Shown piece by piece: positions 33,906 to 42,646 of a stretch of 64,000 nucleotides of DNA (the first letter of the stretch is position 1; every line of letters begins with the position of its first letter). This DNA is from CAZNPL01 sp964574815 (GTDB lineage Bacteria; Planctomycetota; Phycisphaerae; UBA1845). The position numbers were made by a program, and so were the translations under genes. The notes under the pieces are model-generated. The model saw only the letters and a program-made list of their open reading frames with translations, did no database searches and was not told the DNA's origin. Where the stretch lies: contig CAZNPL010000024.1 of assembly GCA_964574815.1 (NCBI GenBank), positions 1 to 64,000 of the forward strand, written 5' to 3'.

Positions 33906-34271
33906 GGTCGGTTCTCCGATCGTGATAAGGACCTGGCCAGTAGCCGTGGTCCGTGTTTCGCCGAGCTCGCATAGGAGCCTTCGCAGGGTTGGACGACCGG
34001 GCGAGGAGTGGGTTCCAAGGCTTGTTCGAAATTCCTTGTCCGGTTTGGTCGTGCCCTGGTTATCGGCAGCGTGTGCAAGTGATGTATGTGGAGGATCCGG
34101 GGATGGGACACGGCCTTAGTGCGCCGGTCGCATTGTAGCTTGACAAATGCTTTCGAGCCGCTTATCAGCACGCCTGCGGAAGGCCCTGGTTGAATATGGG
34201 ACGTTTCGTTTTCCGGCCGCCGGTTCGTCAGGCGGTGGTCTCCTGGTTTTTGAGCAGGTGGGACAGGTCCA
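33906..34271. other. Divergent intergenic region
   Basis: 366 nt between the DUF4139 pair and the response regulator. No gene or clear promoter boxes seen; it must hold the promoters of both. Confidence 0.4.
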
Positions 34272-34952
34272 ATGGCACGAATTCTCGTTGCGGAAGATGA
34301 ACCGGATATGTTGATGGGGCTGCGGGAGAACCTGCAGTTCGAGGGCTACGAGGTGCTGGAGGCGTCGGACGGGGAGCAGGCACTGGATATGGCGCTGAAT
34401 CAGCGTCCTGATCTTATCCTGCTGGACATCATGATGCCCAAGATCAACGGTTTCGACGTGTGCCGTCAGGTGCGAGACCGCGGACATACCGTTCCGATCG
34501 TGATGCTGACTGCGCGGGCGCAGGAGATGGACGTGGTGCGCGGCCTGGAGCTGGGAGCGGATGATTATATCACAAAACCGTTCGGCGTCCGGGAACTGCT
34601 GGCCCGCATCAAGGTGGCCTTGCGTCATGCGGGGGCCAAGCCGACCATGTCGCGGGTCCTCACGGTGGGCAACGCTGAAATCGACCTGATCAAGGGGAAG
34701 GTGGTTCGCGGGGATCAAACGTTCAATCTGGGGTACTTCGAGGTCGAGATGCTCAAGATGCTCATCGACCGGGCGGAGGAGCCGGTTCCGCGCAACGAGC
34801 TTCTGGACAAGATATGGGGCCTGGATGCGTTTCCGACGAATAGGACCGTGGACAACCATATCGTGTCGCTTCGGCGGAAGATCGAGGACGACGCGAAGAA
34901 TCCGCAGCACATCGTGACGGTGCACACGATCGGGTACAAGTTCATTCCGTAA
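34272..34952 (+). CDS. OmpR/PhoB-family response regulator
   Basis: 226 residues. The receiver domain (1-120) has acidic E8/D9, phosphorylation site D52 in LILLDIMMP, T80 and K102 in YITKPFG. The C-terminal winged helix (130-226) ends with PTNRTVDNHIVSLRRKIEDD and TVHTIGYKF, typical of OmpR-type DNA binding. It is a transcription factor activated by a histidine kinase. No kinase is adjacent; the only one in the window is at 19536, 13 kb away, so pairing is speculative. Confidence 0.93.
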   Translation: MARILVAEDEPDMLMGLRENLQFEGYEVLEASDGEQALDMALNQRPDLILLDIMMPKINGFDVCRQVRDRGHTVPIVMLTARAQEMDVVRGLELGADDYITKPFGVRELLARIKVALRHAGAKPTMSRVLTVGNAEIDLIKGKVVRGDQTFNLGYFEVEMLKMLIDRAEEPVPRNELLDKIWGLDAFPTNRTVDNHIVSLRRKIEDDAKNPQHIVTVHTIGYKFIP

Positions 34953-35853
34953 CCCGTCGCATCCGGACGGGTGTCACGCACCCTTGCCGCCAGGACGGTT
35001 TTTGATCGTCCGTTTTGTCCCGAACACTCCTTTGTTCTTGCTCGAAGGCTCGTGGGCCCGGAATGCGGACCGCGCGTTTCCGGCGGTCGGGAGGTCCGGA
35101 TGGGGTTTGCATGCCTATCGGGCACGAGCGCGGAATCTGCCCAATCATCGACATAAAAGAAAGCACTGTGATCTCGGGGGATATCGTAGATCACCCTTGA
35201 GGGACATGGGGTGCTTTTCGCGGGGGAAAGAAGCTGGCGGTGCGGCCGGAGCACACGGGTGCCCGGGGGATAACGCATAGCGGCGGATCGAGAGCACCCG
35301 CCGATGACTGCGAGGTCGGCACGCCGGCTGGCACAAGCCAGGCACGGTGAGGGCCTGCAGGGGGACCTTCGTTCGGGAGAGGGCGGGCCTCGTGCCCTTG
35401 CGTGGACGACGGGTCGGCAGGAGCGGCCCTTTGGGGCGGCCAGTGGGTTGTCGGTTGCGGCTTTGTGGCGTGCACCGCACCGGTTGGTAGGCCGGGGATT
35501 CCTTGAGTGGGGATCCCCGGCCGCCTCCATTTATGGGCGGTATAACTTGCGGCCGGATATGCGTTGCCCATTGTTCCCTGCGCGAGAGAGGAATTGCCCG
35601 GCAGAGAGAGCCGTCAGCCGTTAGCTTTGGGCTTTCCACCGGTTTTGTAGTACGGGATTCATCTGCGCCACAGAGTTCGTGTCCTGACGGATCGTGGGTT
35701 CACTTCCCGCTCTGCCAGAGTTCGGCGATCCGGAACGAGTGTCGGTCCTCCACCCTTCTCTGCGGGAAGGATGGGGCAAACGATAGCGTTAATCATGTCT
35801 TGTTCGGGCGGTGATCCTTGGTTATAAGGCGGGGTGTTTTTGGAGCTTCTGTG
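34953..35853. other. 900-nt region with strong hairpins, no gene seen
   Basis: No credible protein gene. The stretch 35200-35550 is rich in self-complementary segments, the best at 35490-35522 (GGCCGGGGAT against ATCCCCGGCC). An AGAGCCGTCAGCCGTTAGCT repeat lies at 35604-35625. It could carry a structured RNA, but I found no match to RNase P RNA, tmRNA, 6S or SRP RNA motifs. Confidence 0.4.
35490..35522. repeat. Strong GC-rich hairpin
   Basis: GGCCGGGGATTCC pairs with GGGGATCCCCGGCC over 10-12 bp around a loop with TTGAG. No T-run follows on either strand, so it is not a standard terminator. Confidence 0.55.
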
Positions 35854-36336
35854 ATGTTCTTTGGTGTAATCTCCGACAGTCACGATCGTTTGCCGGCGAT
35901 TGATCGGGCGCTGGCGCTGTTCAGGGAACGCGGCGTCGAGGCCGTCGTTCATCCTGGCGACGTTATTTCGCCGTTTGCGGCGAAACGTCTGCTTGCGTGG
36001 GAGGGGCCGCTGCACGTGGTTTACGGAAATAACGACGGAGAGCGGGCCGGTCTTAAGGAGTTGCTGCCACAGATCACGGACGGCCCGATGGTTGTGGAGT
36101 TGGGGGGTCGGCGGGTGCTGGTGCACCATTTCGTGGAGTGGTGCACGCCGAGCGACATCGAAGCGGCGGACATTGTGGTGACGGGCCACTCGCACGAGGT
36201 AGTGAATCAGTTGGAGGGTGGCAAGCTGCTGCTGAATCCGGGAGAGTCGTGCGGATGGGTGACGGGACGGAGCACGGTTGCGATTGTGGATACGGGCGGC
36301 CCCAGCGCGGAAATCTGCGAACTGGAGCTGTCATGA
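35854..36336 (+). CDS. YfcE/MJ0936-family phosphodiesterase
   Basis: 160 residues. A calcineurin-like metallophosphoesterase with all metal-binding motifs: GVISDSHDR (4-12), HPGDV, VVYGNND and VTGHSHE, plus the C-terminal LLNPGESCG. The family hydrolyses phosphodiesters such as model cyclic nucleotides; the natural substrate is uncertain. The ATG at 35854 has GGAG 9 nt upstream; a GTG three bases earlier is also possible. The next gene starts within its stop (ATGA). Confidence 0.9.
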   Translation: MFFGVISDSHDRLPAIDRALALFRERGVEAVVHPGDVISPFAAKRLLAWEGPLHVVYGNNDGERAGLKELLPQITDGPMVVELGGRRVLVHHFVEWCTPSDIEAADIVVTGHSHEVVNQLEGGKLLLNPGESCGWVTGRSTVAIVDTGGPSAEICELELS

Positions 36337-36776
36337 GCAAACCAAGGAATTCGTCGCGGAGATTCTTGGCGGCGCGGCTGGTTGCAATCAGCGGTGCGCT
36401 TGCCGTCATTCTCCCGGCGGTCGGCTGCGTGCGCCGTACGCTGACGATCGAGACGGAGCCGCAGGGTGCGCTCGTTCATCTTAATGACGTGGAAGTAGGC
36501 GTTTCTCCGGTGTCCACAGACTTCGTTTGGTACGGCGACTACGACGTCGTGGTGCGTAAAGAAGGGTACCAGACGCGTCACACCCATTGGGACGTCAAGC
36601 CTCCATGGTACCAGATCCCGCCGATCGATTTCTTTGCGGATGTCCTTTACCCGGGGCGCATTCACGACCAGCGGCGTCTGGAGTTGAAACTTGAGCCGTG
36701 GAGCGAGCCGGAACAGGACCAGCTCCTGGGGCGTGCTCGTGAGATGCGCGAGCGAACTTTCCTCGAGGACGAGTAG
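36333..36776 (+). CDS. PEGA-domain lipoprotein
   Basis: 147 residues. The lipoprotein-type signal ends ILPAVGC (C32). The mature N-terminus is a PEGA domain (LTIETEPQGALVHLNDVEVG and DYDVVVRKEGYQTRHTHW), a small beta domain frequent in surface proteins. The remainder is charged and ends in acidic residues. It is translationally coupled to the phosphodiesterase by a 4-nt overlap, but a functional tie is unclear. Confidence 0.8.
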   Translation: MSKPRNSSRRFLAARLVAISGALAVILPAVGCVRRTLTIETEPQGALVHLNDVEVGVSPVSTDFVWYGDYDVVVRKEGYQTRHTHWDVKPPWYQIPPIDFFADVLYPGRIHDQRRLELKLEPWSEPEQDQLLGRAREMRERTFLEDE

Positions 36777-36897
36777 AACCTGTCCCACGCCCAGTCGATG
36801 CCGAAAAAGCAGTGGCGGATCCGCCAACGGTGCCCATGACCGGCGCCGGCATTGGCTCTCGCACTTCGCATACAACGTTAAGCGATTGACGTGCGGC

Positions 36898-37902
36898 CTA
36901 ACGGCGATTGGATTCGTTTGAGGGCTTGTTTGTCGTCTCACCCGATTGGGGCTCGGCGGAGTCCCAGGCCAGGGCGGCGGCTCCGATGATTCCGGCGTCG
37001 TTGGTGAGGTGGGCGAGTCCGATCTCGGGGGCGTCTCCGTCGTACTGCGTCCAGCGAAGTTTTTGGTAATGGGTCCGGACCGGTTTGAGGAGGATGTCTC
37101 CGGCGCGGGACATTCCGCCGCCCAGCACGATGCGGCGCGGATTCAGCGCGTGCTGGATGTTGACGCACGCGAGGGCGAGGTAATAGCAGGCCTCGTCCCA
37201 GATGCGTGCGGCCAGTTCGTCGCCGGATTGGGCGGCCCTTTCCACGTCGTGGGCGCTCGGCGTCTTTCCTGATGAGATCATGGCTTCGAGCGAGGAGTTC
37301 GCCCCCTGGCGAATGGCGTCGCGGAGGCGTCTGCTGATGTTGCTGGCTGATGCATACTGCTCGAGGCAGCCGCGCTGTCCGCACTTGCAGGGCTCGCCGT
37401 CGGGAACGACGATGGTGTGTCCCCATTCCGACGCGTTCTCATGGTGGCCATGGAAGATACGGCCGCCGATGACGGCGCCGGATCCAACGCCGGTGCCGAG
37501 GGTCAGGAGGACGAGGTCGGAGGGGTCCTGTTCTCTGACCCAGGCGTATTCGCCGTAGGCCGCGACGTTCGCATCGTTGTCGACGACGACCGGCAAGCCG
37601 GTGGCTTCAGCGACGGCTTGCTTAATGTCGATGTTGATCCAGCCGGGCAGGTTGACCGACTTTAAAACGACGCCTCGCGAGGGGCTCAAGGGTCCGGGGC
37701 TGCCGACGCCGACGGCCAACACCTCCTCGGTGTCGATCCAGGTTCGCACGCTGTCGAGCATGGTTTCGATGACGGCTTCGGGGCCGCGGTCGGCGCCTGT
37801 CGGGACGACGTTGCGGGCGACGATGTTCAGATCGCGATCCGCGAGCCCGGATTTGATGTCGGTCCCTCCCAGGTCGATGCCGCAGGTGAAGCGTCTTTTC
37901 AT
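36898..37902 (-). CDS. ROK-family sugar kinase (glucokinase-like)
   Basis: 334 residues from the ATG at 37902 (a GTG 24 nt earlier is possible). ROK signatures: the ATP loop GIDLGGTDIKSG (8-19), catalytic D110 in DNDANVAAYGE, H162 in WGHTIV and the zinc site CKCGQRGC (172-179), then GGGMSRAGD. It phosphorylates a hexose, most likely glucose, but ROK kinases vary in substrate. It lies 57 nt downstream of the MEMO-family gene, same strand. Confidence 0.88.
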   Translation of the reverse strand: MKRRFTCGIDLGGTDIKSGLADRDLNIVARNVVPTGADRGPEAVIETMLDSVRTWIDTEEVLAVGVGSPGPLSPSRGVVLKSVNLPGWINIDIKQAVAEATGLPVVVDNDANVAAYGEYAWVREQDPSDLVLLTLGTGVGSGAVIGGRIFHGHHENASEWGHTIVVPDGEPCKCGQRGCLEQYASASNISRRLRDAIRQGANSSLEAMISSGKTPSAHDVERAAQSGDELAARIWDEACYYLALACVNIQHALNPRRIVLGGGMSRAGDILLKPVRTHYQKLRWTQYDGDAPEIGLAHLTNDAGIIGAAALAWDSAEPQSGETTNKPSNESNRR

Positions 37903-37959
37903 GATTGTGGTGATTTCGTGTTGCACGGTCCTTGCGCGCAGCGCGACGGTTCGCAGGGT

Positions 37960-38841
37960 TTAGTCCTCGTTCGAGCGGGTAAACACGACGGCGGCGTAGC
38001 CGACGGTGTTGTTGTCGAGGTCGGCGCCAAGAGTCTCGCGACTCGTCGTGTGGTGAAGGAGCGTGCCGGAGTCGGCGCCGAGTGCTCTGGCGGCTGCGAT
38101 GGCGGCTGCGATGGCGCCTCCACCGCAAGCGTTGCGATTGGACTGCGTCTCCGGAACGATTTTGTCGGCGTCGAGCGACAGCATCAGGTCAATCACGCGG
38201 CGATCGTTGATGTTCTTGGCCCAGTCGGGTCCTTCGAGCGTGTCGCCCTTGGGCGTGAAGCCGTAGCGTTCGCCGTAATGTGTCAGGTCCGATGAGGCGA
38301 TGACGACGGCGTTATAGTTGTAGGTGGTGAGAGTCCGTCCCACTGCGTCGCCAATTTCGGCCGAGGTTTTCGATGGGGGCACCATGATCGGCAGAATGGT
38401 GGTTTCGGGCCACAGGTGTTGGATAAACGGGAGCTGGACTTCGATGGAATGCTCCGCTTCGTGGGCGTATGGGTCGTCGGTGATCAGGTTGGTATGGCCC
38501 ATCACACGTTCCGCCAGCCGTCCGTTCACGTGAACAGGGCCGAGGGGCGTGTCCCAGCGGCCGGAGGGGAAGACGGCGCCGGCGGACCTGAGGGGTCGAT
38601 GCACAGCGCCGAAGAGGATGACGGTCGTGGGCGAAGTCTGCGAGGCGATTGCGGAAAAGACGGGGGCGGCGACCATGCCACTGCATACCCATCCGGCGTG
38701 CGGGACGACACCGCCGACGATGCGGCCGCTGATGTTCGCCTGGGCCCGAGAGGCCGCGAAACAATCCTCCAATGCCTGGTTGCAGTCGTTCCGCGAGCGG
38801 GGATAGAACATTCCCGCCACGGCGGGCTCACGAACCATCAT
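37960..38841 (-). CDS. MEMO-family protein (AmmeMemoRadiSam system protein B)
   Basis: 293 residues. Family marks: VREPAVAGMFYP (start), VVPHAGWVCSG, HSIEVQLPFIQHLWP and SSDLTHYGERYGF, with the conserved His and Asp residues that bind metal in relatives. In bacteria MEMO is often near an AMMECR1 protein and a radical SAM enzyme; neither is here. The biochemical role is unknown. GGAGG lies 9 nt before the ATG at 38841. Confidence 0.88.
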   Translation of the reverse strand: MMVREPAVAGMFYPRSRNDCNQALEDCFAASRAQANISGRIVGGVVPHAGWVCSGMVAAPVFSAIASQTSPTTVILFGAVHRPLRSAGAVFPSGRWDTPLGPVHVNGRLAERVMGHTNLITDDPYAHEAEHSIEVQLPFIQHLWPETTILPIMVPPSKTSAEIGDAVGRTLTTYNYNAVVIASSDLTHYGERYGFTPKGDTLEGPDWAKNINDRRVIDLMLSLDADKIVPETQSNRNACGGGAIAAAIAAARALGADSGTLLHHTTSRETLGADLDNNTVGYAAVVFTRSNED

Positions 38842-39201
38842 GTTCGGGTGCCTCCGCCGACGTTGCCTTGTGATGTGTGCGTACCATCCCGCCAACTCCG
38901 CCGGTCAAGAGTTTACCAGCAGTGGCCGGAGTTGACCAGCAGGGGGCGTATGGGCAATCGCCACAGGTCCGTGACAGTTTGGGCGGGACCTCTGGGAGGG
39001 CGAGCCTTGAGGTTTATGTTTTGTAGCGATCGCGGCTCGGCAGGAGCCTCGCCCTCCCTTAATGCGGCAATCGCTGCTGCTCGCCGATTCCGTCACGTCC
39101 CCATCGGCACAGGTGGCCACGTGGGCGGCACCAGACGGGCGCAAGTCGGCTGACCGGACGGGGGCTGAGATTGGATCGGCCACTCCTCGACGTTTTCCGG
39201 C
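38842..39201. other. Intergenic region with an inverted repeat
   Basis: 360 nt. Apart from the GGGAGGGCGAG inverted repeat (38994-39058) and the upstream region of the MEMO gene, nothing is recognisable. Confidence 0.45.
38994..39058. repeat. GGGAGGGCGAG inverted repeat
   Basis: Perfect 11-bp arms GGGAGGGCGAG (38994-39004) and CTCGCCCTCCC (39048-39058) around 43 nt. The right half read on the minus strand, GGGAGGGCGAGGCTCCTGCC, belongs to a sequence I remember as common between planctomycete genes, where it gives rise to spurious ORFs containing GRGSCRAA. Only one copy is in this window. Confidence 0.65.
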
Positions 39202-40116
39202 TCAGGCGATCGATTTGCGCCGATGAATGACGATGGCACCGACCAGGGCTACTACCAATGCCAGCGCGATCATCGCATGGATTGACTGGACGGGGCAGGC
39301 GGCGCCCACGCTGGCGAGGAAACCGCCGTTCTCCGTGTTTACGGCGGCGCCGTCGTTCTGCAACGTACCGTACAGCACGCCTGCGGCGTCAATTGTGATC
39401 GATGCCCCGGCCTGGAATCCGATTCCGCGAGCAACTTGGACCTCAGGGGGCACCGGGCCGTCCTCCTCGTTGTCCGTAGCATCCCGGAACACGACGGCGG
39501 CGCCCGCTTGAACGCCAAGGGTCTTCAGGGAAAGGTTATGGCCGAAGGGATTACTGCAATTGAGATTGGCCGCCACCTCGAACTGCTGTAAGGAGCCGTT
39601 TCCGTCGATCAACAAGGCCAACTGGCTCAGTTCGAAATCATCCAACGTCGTGCTTGCGTTGGTCCAGTCTCCGCCTACCTTGATGTGATAATGCGTTTCA
39701 CTGGGTTCCAAGCTGCCGCGTTGGGCACTGGTGCTCGTTGAGGTGCTCTGTATGCCGGACGATTCCTCGAGCGTTATACTGCCCTCGGCCTCCAAGGTAG
39801 ACTGCGCGCCGATCTTCAGCACGGGCGGCGTTGTGCCGCCGAGCAAACGTTGTTCTCCCGGCGCGGGGGAGAACCCCAAGGTCAGGCTGTTGATGTTGCA
39901 AATCTGATTTAACTGGACGGTGGCTCCGGGAAGATCGATGGTGACGTCAAAGGGGCCACCGCAGGGTGCGACAGCTGGACTCCAGTTGTTGGCGTCTCCC
40001 CAGGTGGTACCGTCTCCGTCACCGGTCCACACGGCGAGCTGGGCGTAGGCGGGAACGGCGGTCAGCGCCAGGGCGATGCATGCGACACTCGTTAAGACTC
40101 TTTTCGAAACGTTCAT
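39202..40116 (-). CDS. Secreted passenger-type protein with C-terminal anchor
   Basis: 304 residues from the ATG at 40116, with GGAAGG upstream. Signal peptide ends PAYAQ. The head VWTGDGDGTTWGDANNWSP is the W..W pattern seen in the three-gene set at 24039-27385, here of the type found in planctomycete autotransporter-like proteins. A beta-rich body with ASITIDAAGVLYGTLQNDG-like strands follows. Near the C-terminus are CPVQSI, a 19-residue hydrophobic helix and HRRKSIA, a layout like protein-sorting tails (helix plus basic end), although not a standard PEP motif. Single gene. Confidence 0.68.
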   Translation of the reverse strand: MNVSKRVLTSVACIALALTAVPAYAQLAVWTGDGDGTTWGDANNWSPAVAPCGGPFDVTIDLPGATVQLNQICNINSLTLGFSPAPGEQRLLGGTTPPVLKIGAQSTLEAEGSITLEESSGIQSTSTSTSAQRGSLEPSETHYHIKVGGDWTNASTTLDDFELSQLALLIDGNGSLQQFEVAANLNCSNPFGHNLSLKTLGVQAGAAVVFRDATDNEEDGPVPPEVQVARGIGFQAGASITIDAAGVLYGTLQNDGAAVNTENGGFLASVGAACPVQSIHAMIALALVVALVGAIVIHRRKSIA

Positions 40117-40478
40117 GATCAGCTTCCTTCCATTTCTTCTGCGACCATAGAAATGTGCTATTGCGCGGGCGGATACGCCGGCGCCATCCGGTCGTGGCAT
40201 CTACCAAGAGCGCATCATAGCATTCGAGCGTCGGCGGATGCAAGGAATAATCGCCCGTCGGCGGGTTGCCCGGGCGTTCCCGGCGACGGTGGAAGGTTCA
40301 GCGGTTGATTCACCAGGGGTACGGCCGGTGGGTTTGCGAACCACGGTAAGGTGGCGATGGGCTGTGATCAGCGGTTGAGAGGCGGCGCGTGCTTTTGTTC
40401 GTCGCATTCGGCGTCGATTGCCGTTAGTCTTCGGTATGGCTTTAATCGCCCGGCGTTCAAACGTGGAGAGGCTTTGCG
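40117..40478. other. Intergenic, nothing recognised
   Basis: About 360 nt between the divergent secreted-protein and DUF456 genes. No gene or repeat seen; GGAGAG for the next gene lies at 40465-40470. Confidence 0.4.
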
Positions 40479-40994
40479 GTGCAAGATACGGTGTGGCTGG
40501 TAGGGTTAGCGATTTCGGGTGTTTTGGGCGTGCTCTTAGCAATGGTGCGCCTGCCCGGGTCGTGGTTGGTGCTGGTTGCCGCGGTGGCATGTAGCTGGCG
40601 TTTCGATTGGACACGGCCGCCCTGGCAGTTGCTCATTATTCTCGCGGTTCTGGCGATTGTCGGGGAGCTCGTCGAGTTCTTGGGCTCGGCTGTGACGGCT
40701 CGTCGTGCGGGAGCGAGTGGCCGAACATCATTGGCGGCTCTGGTGGGTGGAATCGTCGGCATGTTCGTCTTCAGCATTCCGCTCCCGGTGATCGGTACGA
40801 TCCTGGGAGGGCTGCTCGGCTGTTTCCTGGGGGCCGTCGTAGCTGAAGTGACGGTCCGCCGCGATACCATGCACGGCGTGCAGGTCGGGTTTTTTGCTGC
40901 GGTCGGCCAGGTTCTTGGGATTCTGGGCAAGACGATGGTGACGTTTGTGATGGCGGTTGCTGCGCTGGTGGCCGCGCTGGGTCATGGTCGTTAA
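40479..40994 (+). CDS. DUF456 membrane protein
   Basis: 171 residues, four to five membrane helices separated by Gly-rich turns. LPGSWLVLVAA, ILAVLAIVGELVEFLGSAVTARRAGAS and GGIVGMFVFSIPLPVIGTILG are the conserved parts of DUF456, a small inner-membrane family of unknown function. GTG start at 40479 with GGAGAG 8 nt upstream. Confidence 0.8.
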   Translation: MQDTVWLVGLAISGVLGVLLAMVRLPGSWLVLVAAVACSWRFDWTRPPWQLLIILAVLAIVGELVEFLGSAVTARRAGASGRTSLAALVGGIVGMFVFSIPLPVIGTILGGLLGCFLGAVVAEVTVRRDTMHGVQVGFFAAVGQVLGILGKTMVTFVMAVAALVAALGHGR

Positions 40995-41026
40995 GGCTGT
41001 AGGAGTTCTTCTCGACACGCAGGCCG

Positions 41027-41830
41027 CTAAAGGGGCATTGCGGCTGATTCGAGATAAGCCCTCGCTCGGACGAGTTCGGGCATCGACCAAACGGCGTCGA
41101 GCCTGCGTATCACGTGCGGGCCGCGATATCCTGCTGCGGCCAGGAGTGCGAGAAGCGCCTGAAACTCGATTCGTCCGGCGCCCAGTTCGGTCTCGCGTCC
41201 TCGCTCGTCCGGTGGGCCGGGCAGGGCATCGCGGATGTGCAAAAGCACGATGTCGTTGGCGAAACGACCGGCCCAGTCGAGAGGATCGTGCCCTTCGATC
41301 AGGATGCCCGCGGGATCGAGGCAGACGCCAAGGGCGGGGCAGTCGAGGTGTTCGAGCAGCTTCATGAGCGATTCGGGCTGAACGGTCGTGGTTTGAACGG
41401 CGAACAGGGTGGCGGTTCGGTCGGCGTGCTCGCCGATTTCGCGAAGCGCTTCGGTTGCCAGTTCGAGTTCGGCCGGGCACGTTGCACGCCCGAGGCTCGA
41501 GGTCACAATGCGAGCGCCGATTTCGCGGGCCATTTGCAGCGAGGCCTTGGCGATGTCGATTCGCGCCGCGACGTGTCGAGGATCAGTAAGCGGGGCTCCT
41601 ATCACGTCTGCGTCGAGCGCCGCCGGGGTCATTCCAACGCTTCTAATCGTAAGCGCGAGGTGGCGCCGACCGGATTGCGAGAGTTCTCGCGCTGCGGAGT
41701 CTCCCGTGGCTGAGTCGAGTTCGACAGTTCCGAATCCGGTGGAGGCTGCGCGGCGCAGAGCGTTGCGTATGCCCATGCCCAAATCGCGAGTGGCCACGCC
41801 GAGTTGAGAGCGTTCCATCGCCGGCTCCAT
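41027..41830 (-). CDS. TIM-barrel sugar isomerase/epimerase-like protein
   Basis: 267 residues, AP-endonuclease-2 (xylose isomerase-like) TIM barrel. Strands such as GFGTVELDSA, GARIVTSSLG, LGVCLDPAGILI (metal-binding Asp likely) and DIVLLHIRDA (HxRD) are visible, with ELGAGRIEFQALLALLAAAGYRG at the end. These proteins isomerise sugars or sugar phosphates; substrate unknown. It starts at 41830 or, four codons later, 41818. It is downstream of the dcw membrane-protein pair but separated by 128 nt. Confidence 0.75.
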   Translation of the reverse strand: MEPAMERSQLGVATRDLGMGIRNALRRAASTGFGTVELDSATGDSAARELSQSGRRHLALTIRSVGMTPAALDADVIGAPLTDPRHVAARIDIAKASLQMAREIGARIVTSSLGRATCPAELELATEALREIGEHADRTATLFAVQTTTVQPESLMKLLEHLDCPALGVCLDPAGILIEGHDPLDWAGRFANDIVLLHIRDALPGPPDERGRETELGAGRIEFQALLALLAAAGYRGPHVIRRLDAVWSMPELVRARAYLESAAMPL

Positions 41831-41958
41831 CAGGCGGCGTTCGATGCGTAGTGCGCGCAGCAGTTGACCGCGTTGACTGTTGGGCTGCGCGCTGCCGCGG
41901 TTATACCGGGCCTATGGCTCTTCCGGTCTGGTTTCGCCATCCGAACCGGAAACCGAGG

Positions 41959-42576
41959 CTATAACTTTACGTCACCGGTGTCGCTGCGGCGAGCGGCCGC
42001 CATCTGGAGCAGTATGCCGCAGGCAGTCGGCACGAGCAACAGGAAGGGAAAGAACAGGACATTGGAGGTCATGTCGCGGTAGTGGCTTTCGAGGAGATGG
42101 GACTCTGCGATCAGGGCGATCAGGCCCGAGACAAATACTGCCGAACCCAGGAGCGACGTGAGGACGATCGTGGTTTCGCGTTTGTGCATGGCGGTGACGC
42201 CGCCGACGCAGAGTGCGGCAAGGGCAACGATGATCAGGATGACAGGAATGGGCAATTGCGCGTTCTGCAACAGGCTCCACATGACCCAACCGCCAAGCAC
42301 GCTGCCCAATACGGCTCCGCCGAACCGGACCGTGACGAGTCCGATTCCGGCTGCGACGCTTGCACCCGCGAGGGCAAACCATCCCATGTTCAGAGAATGG
42401 AATCCGGCTCGACAACCGGCGATTGTGCCAATGATTGCGAATACGATGACGAGCGCTGCCCGTCCGAAACGCCAGCCTGTGAACAGGAAGCTGATTCCGG
42501 CGGCGACGAGGACGAGGCCCAGAATGCCCTGGTTGGTTTCGAGATAGCGAAGCCAGTGTGAGAAAAGAACGCTCAT
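41959..42576 (-). CDS. Glycine-rich multi-pass membrane protein
   Basis: 205 residues with about seven hydrophobic helices and many small residues: GLVLVAAGISFLFTGWRFG, IVFAIIGTIAGCRAGF, GAVLGSVLGGWVMWSLL, LLPFLLLVPTACGI-like end. The pattern (FxGxxxxxxGxxxG repeated) resembles TMEM198/DUF4203-type proteins. Function unknown. It follows a related protein (42647-43471) by 70 nt at the tail of the dcw cluster, in the place where ftsA or ftsZ would be expected. Confidence 0.65.
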   Translation of the reverse strand: MSVLFSHWLRYLETNQGILGLVLVAAGISFLFTGWRFGRAALVIVFAIIGTIAGCRAGFHSLNMGWFALAGASVAAGIGLVTVRFGGAVLGSVLGGWVMWSLLQNAQLPIPVILIIVALAALCVGGVTAMHKRETTIVLTSLLGSAVFVSGLIALIAESHLLESHYRDMTSNVLFFPFLLLVPTACGILLQMAAARRSDTGDVKL

Positions 42577-42646
42577 AGCGCAGCACTCCCGGTTCCTGCC
42601 GGTCGGATGTTACGATATCCTTCGTCCGTTCGGGGGCGCGGGTTTG

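Noticed and set aside
34953..35853. RNase P RNA, tmRNA or 6S RNA
   Set aside because: The hairpins raised this idea, but I found none of the conserved blocks (such as GAGGAAAGTCC for RNase P) on either strand.
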